Shown here one piece after another: positions 7,097 through 8,638 of a stretch of DNA of 8,638 nucleotides. Below the pieces are notes generated by a model that saw only the letters and a program-made list of their open reading frames with translations, ran no database searches and was not told the origin of the DNA. A program made the position numbers and the translations under genes. Where the stretch lies: positions 1-8,638 of the forward strand of contig CAZVVA010000162.1 in the NCBI GenBank assembly GCA_964630455.1. Direction: 5' to 3'. This DNA comes from JAUWMI01 sp964630455 (GTDB lineage Bacteria; Sumerlaeota; Sumerlaeia; MWCT01; JAUWMI01). Every line of letters starts with the position of its first letter. Position 1 is the first letter of the stretch.

Positions 7097-7117
7097 TGTT
7101 GCAATACCGGTGCAACA
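7097..7117. repeat. Dyad TGTTGCA-7-TGCAACA upstream of the regulator gene
   Basis: Perfect 7-base arms (7097-7103 and 7111-7117) surround ATACCGG. It lies 73 bases before the regulator start codon, a plausible position for an operator. It follows a run of seven T (7091-7097), so on the minus strand the dyad is a hairpin followed by a run of A in DNA sense, not a terminator for the plus-strand gene. Confidence 0.4.
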
Positions 7118-7178
7118 TCAGTAAATAGGCAACTCAGTAAGAATCAATTTTTTATAAAAATTCTGACCGCCCTTAAAC

Positions 7179-7187
7179 TTATCCACA
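7179..7187 (+). promoter_or_regulatory. Perfect DnaA-box consensus TTATCCACA before the regulator start
   Basis: TTATCCACA is identical to the high-affinity E. coli DnaA box and ends three bases before the ATG at 7191. Only one further weak match was noticed nearby (6965-6973, minus strand, two mismatches), so there is no box cluster and no case for a replication origin. DnaA could act here as a transcription factor, or the match may be chance. Confidence 0.35.
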
Positions 7188-7190
7188 ATA

Positions 7191-8576
7191 ATGAACCAGA
7201 CTCGCACAGATAGAATCCTTGTGGTTGACGACGAATCGCCGATTCGCGACGTTCTGTCCACAGTCCTGACCGCAGAAGGCTACACCGTTACCACAGCCAG
7301 TGATCTTCCAGAGGCACTGAGGCTGATAACAGAAGACGCCTTTGACATCGTTATCACGGATCTGAAGTTGCCAAAGGGAAACGGGATCGAAGTTCTTCGC
7401 CAGATCAAGCGGCTAAACCTCGACACAATGGGCATCGTGCTCACGGGCTACGGCTCAATTGAATCAGCAATTGAGGCCTTACGCACTGGCGCCTATGACT
7501 ACATCACCAAGCCCTTCCATGCAGATGAAATCAAGATTCTCGTCCGCAAGGCACTCGAGTACAAGAAACTCCACAAAGAAAATATTTATTTGCGGCGACA
7601 GGTCCAGTCAGCCTACCGAATTGAAAATATCATAGGTAGCTCTCCGGGCATGCAGGAGCTCTTCCAGCTCATCGAGACCGTTGCTGATAGCGATAGTACT
7701 ATTCTTATTTTCGGAGAAAGTGGAACAGGGAAAGAGCTTGTTGCGCGCGCCATTCACTATGCCGGCGTCCGGCGCAATCATCCGTTAATCCCGGTCAACT
7801 GTGGGGCAATCCCCGAAGACCTTCTTGAGAGCGAATTGTTCGGCCACGTTAAAGGTGCGTTTACTGGCGCGGTAATGAACCGTGTGGGACGATTTCAGCT
7901 GGCTGATGGTGGAACCATTTTTCTGGACGAAATCGGCGACATGAGCCCGAAGCTGCAGGTAAAACTACTTCGCGTACTGCAAGAACAAGAATTCGACCCT
8001 GTGGGCTCCACTGAAACGGTCAAGATCAATGTACGGGTGATTGCCGCAACAAATATGGACCTGGAGCAGTCAGTCGCTGAAAAAAGGTTCCGCGAAGACC
8101 TCTATTACCGCCTGAACGTCATTCCGCTACACATTCCTCCTCTGCGCGAGCGCCGTGAAGATATACCGCTTCTCATCCAGCATTTTGTAGAAAAATTCAA
8201 CAATCTTAAGCATCGTAAAATTACCGGCTTTTCTCCCGACGCCATTGAGCTATTGCAGGAATATCCATGGCCCGGCAATGTGCGTGAACTTGAAAACCTG
8301 GTCGAACGCATGGCGATTTTAAAAAGCGTCGGCAAGGTAACTGTCAGGGATCTGCCCCAAAAGTTTAAAGTCCCGCAGGCTGACACTATTCCGGCTGGGC
8401 AATTCTTCCCGGAGCATGGCATTGACTTTAACAGCGTGGTTGACGACTTTGAAAAAAGACTCATCCTTCATGCCCTTAACAAAGCCAGCGGCGTGAAAAG
8501 CCGTGCGGCCCGGTTGCTGAGGGTTAAGCGTACCACACTCGTGGAAAAAATAAGGAAAAAGGGAATAGGCGCTTGA
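7191..8576 (+). CDS. NtrC-family sigma-54-dependent response regulator
   Basis: This 461-residue cytoplasmic transcription activator has a receiver domain (about 8-120) with acidic pocket D13-D14, phosphoacceptor D57 in T-D-L-K-L-P, T85 and K107. The AAA+ domain (about 145-385) has Walker A GESGTGKE (175-182), the sigma-54 contact loop GAFTGA (222-227), Walker B F-L-D246-E247 and the arginine-finger segment FREDLYYRLN (300-309). The WPGNVRELENL segment (360-370) closes it. A Fis-type helix-turn-helix lies at about 418-457. All key residues are present and the length is typical. It should be activated by phosphorylation from a sensor kinase and drive sigma-54 promoters. No kinase is in the window. 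PilR-like control of the pilus ATPase is possible but unproven. The only usable start is this ATG: an in-frame stop lies at 7164-7166, and no Shine-Dalgarno sequence precedes it. Confidence 0.96.
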   Translation: MNQTRTDRILVVDDESPIRDVLSTVLTAEGYTVTTASDLPEALRLITEDAFDIVITDLKLPKGNGIEVLRQIKRLNLDTMGIVLTGYGSIESAIEALRTGAYDYITKPFHADEIKILVRKALEYKKLHKENIYLRRQVQSAYRIENIIGSSPGMQELFQLIETVADSDSTILIFGESGTGKELVARAIHYAGVRRNHPLIPVNCGAIPEDLLESELFGHVKGAFTGAVMNRVGRFQLADGGTIFLDEIGDMSPKLQVKLLRVLQEQEFDPVGSTETVKINVRVIAATNMDLEQSVAEKRFREDLYYRLNVIPLHIPPLRERREDIPLLIQHFVEKFNNLKHRKITGFSPDAIELLQEYPWPGNVRELENLVERMAILKSVGKVTVRDLPQKFKVPQADTIPAGQFFPEHGIDFNSVVDDFEKRLILHALNKASGVKSRAARLLRVKRTTLVEKIRKKGIGA

Positions 8577-8631
8577 CAACGCACGCGCAGCACACGTCCC
8601 GACACCAGTACGTCTGCCAGGCCAGTTTCCC

Positions 8632-8637
8632 TTGACA
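8632..8637 (+). promoter_or_regulatory. Possible -35 box at the window edge
   Basis: A perfect TTGACA sits two bases from the end, 55 bases after the regulator stop. The matching -10 would be outside the window, so this is only a hint of a separate rightward transcription unit. The rest of 8577-8638 shows no gene and no terminator. Confidence 0.2.
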
Positions 8638-8638
8638 T

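Larger units (their letters stand above)
6882..7190. other. 309-base intergenic region before the response regulator
   Basis: There is no credible gene here. The first part (to about 6960) is GC-rich, with two near-identical 16-base units and a hairpin; the second part (from about 7000) is AT-rich. It also holds a 10-base palindrome (6974-6983), a 7-base-arm dyad (7097-7117) and a DnaA-box-like sequence (7179-7187). TATAAA (7153-7158) could be a -10 for the regulator but lacks a recognisable -35. No -24/-12 promoter pointing at the regulator was found. Confidence 0.5.

Noticed and set aside
7100..7116. Minus-strand TTGCAC-N5-TTGCA resembling a sigma-54 promoter
   Set aside because: The first G of the -24 GG is T, it points away from the regulator toward the end of the oxidoreductase gene with no gene to drive, and it arises from the dyad itself.
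6882..7190. Replication origin suggested by a DnaA box near AT-rich DNA
   Set aside because: Only one perfect box and one two-mismatch match were seen, and there is no dnaA, dnaN, gidA or parAB neighbour. One box does not make an origin.
7025..7213. Possible 62-residue protein before the regulator
   Set aside because: There is no Shine-Dalgarno sequence, no recognisable domain, it overlaps the regulator start, and the region is AT-rich with dyads typical of regulatory DNA.

Overview
This window reads as ordinary chromosome of a Gram-negative bacterium. It holds five complete genes and no sign of a prophage, transposon, CRISPR array, tRNA or rRNA. The evidence for a Gram-negative envelope is a type II secretion / type IV pilus assembly ATPase, a protein with an export signal and TPR repeats, a lipid-linked-sugar type (GT-C) glycosyltransferase and a sigma-54 enhancer-binding response regulator. 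The mix (MshEN-type ATPase, a TPR protein with a small N-terminal beta domain, a Gfo/Idh/MocA oxidoreductase) would suit a deep-branching or poorly cultured phylum. The sequence alone does not let me name the taxon.

Layout. Positions 1-58 carry nothing recognisable. On the minus strand, reading right to left, come a GT39/ArnT-like membrane glycosyltransferase (3952-5547), an exported TPR protein (2121-3776) and a GspE/PilB-family assembly ATPase (59-1786). The gaps between them are 175 and 334 bases. Each gap has its own promoter-like sequence, so these are probably separate or only loosely coupled transcription units. The clearest promoter (TTGACA, 18-base spacer, TATAAG) lies in front of the TPR gene. 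On the plus strand, divergent from the glycosyltransferase, are a Gfo/Idh/MocA oxidoreductase (5832-6881) and, after a 309-base gap, an NtrC-type response regulator (7191-8576). The last 62 bases end in TTGACA, a possible -35 box of a gene outside the window.

Function. The left half concerns the cell envelope: building a pilus or secretion pseudopilus, a periplasmic or envelope TPR scaffold, and sugar transfer onto an envelope acceptor. The oxidoreductase may act on a sugar, but its substrate cannot be read from the sequence. The regulator is complete (receiver, AAA+ with GAFTGA, Fis-type HTH), but no sensor kinase and no convincing sigma-54 promoter is visible here, so its targets are unknown.

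No clearly novel multi-gene system is visible. The points most worth a second look are: an asymmetric MshEN c-di-GMP motif pair in the ATPase (first motif degenerate, second intact); the fusion of a small N-terminal beta domain to TPRs; a large imperfect inverted repeat between the TPR and ATPase genes; and a perfect DnaA-box sequence three bases before the regulator's start codon, which has no Shine-Dalgarno sequence.
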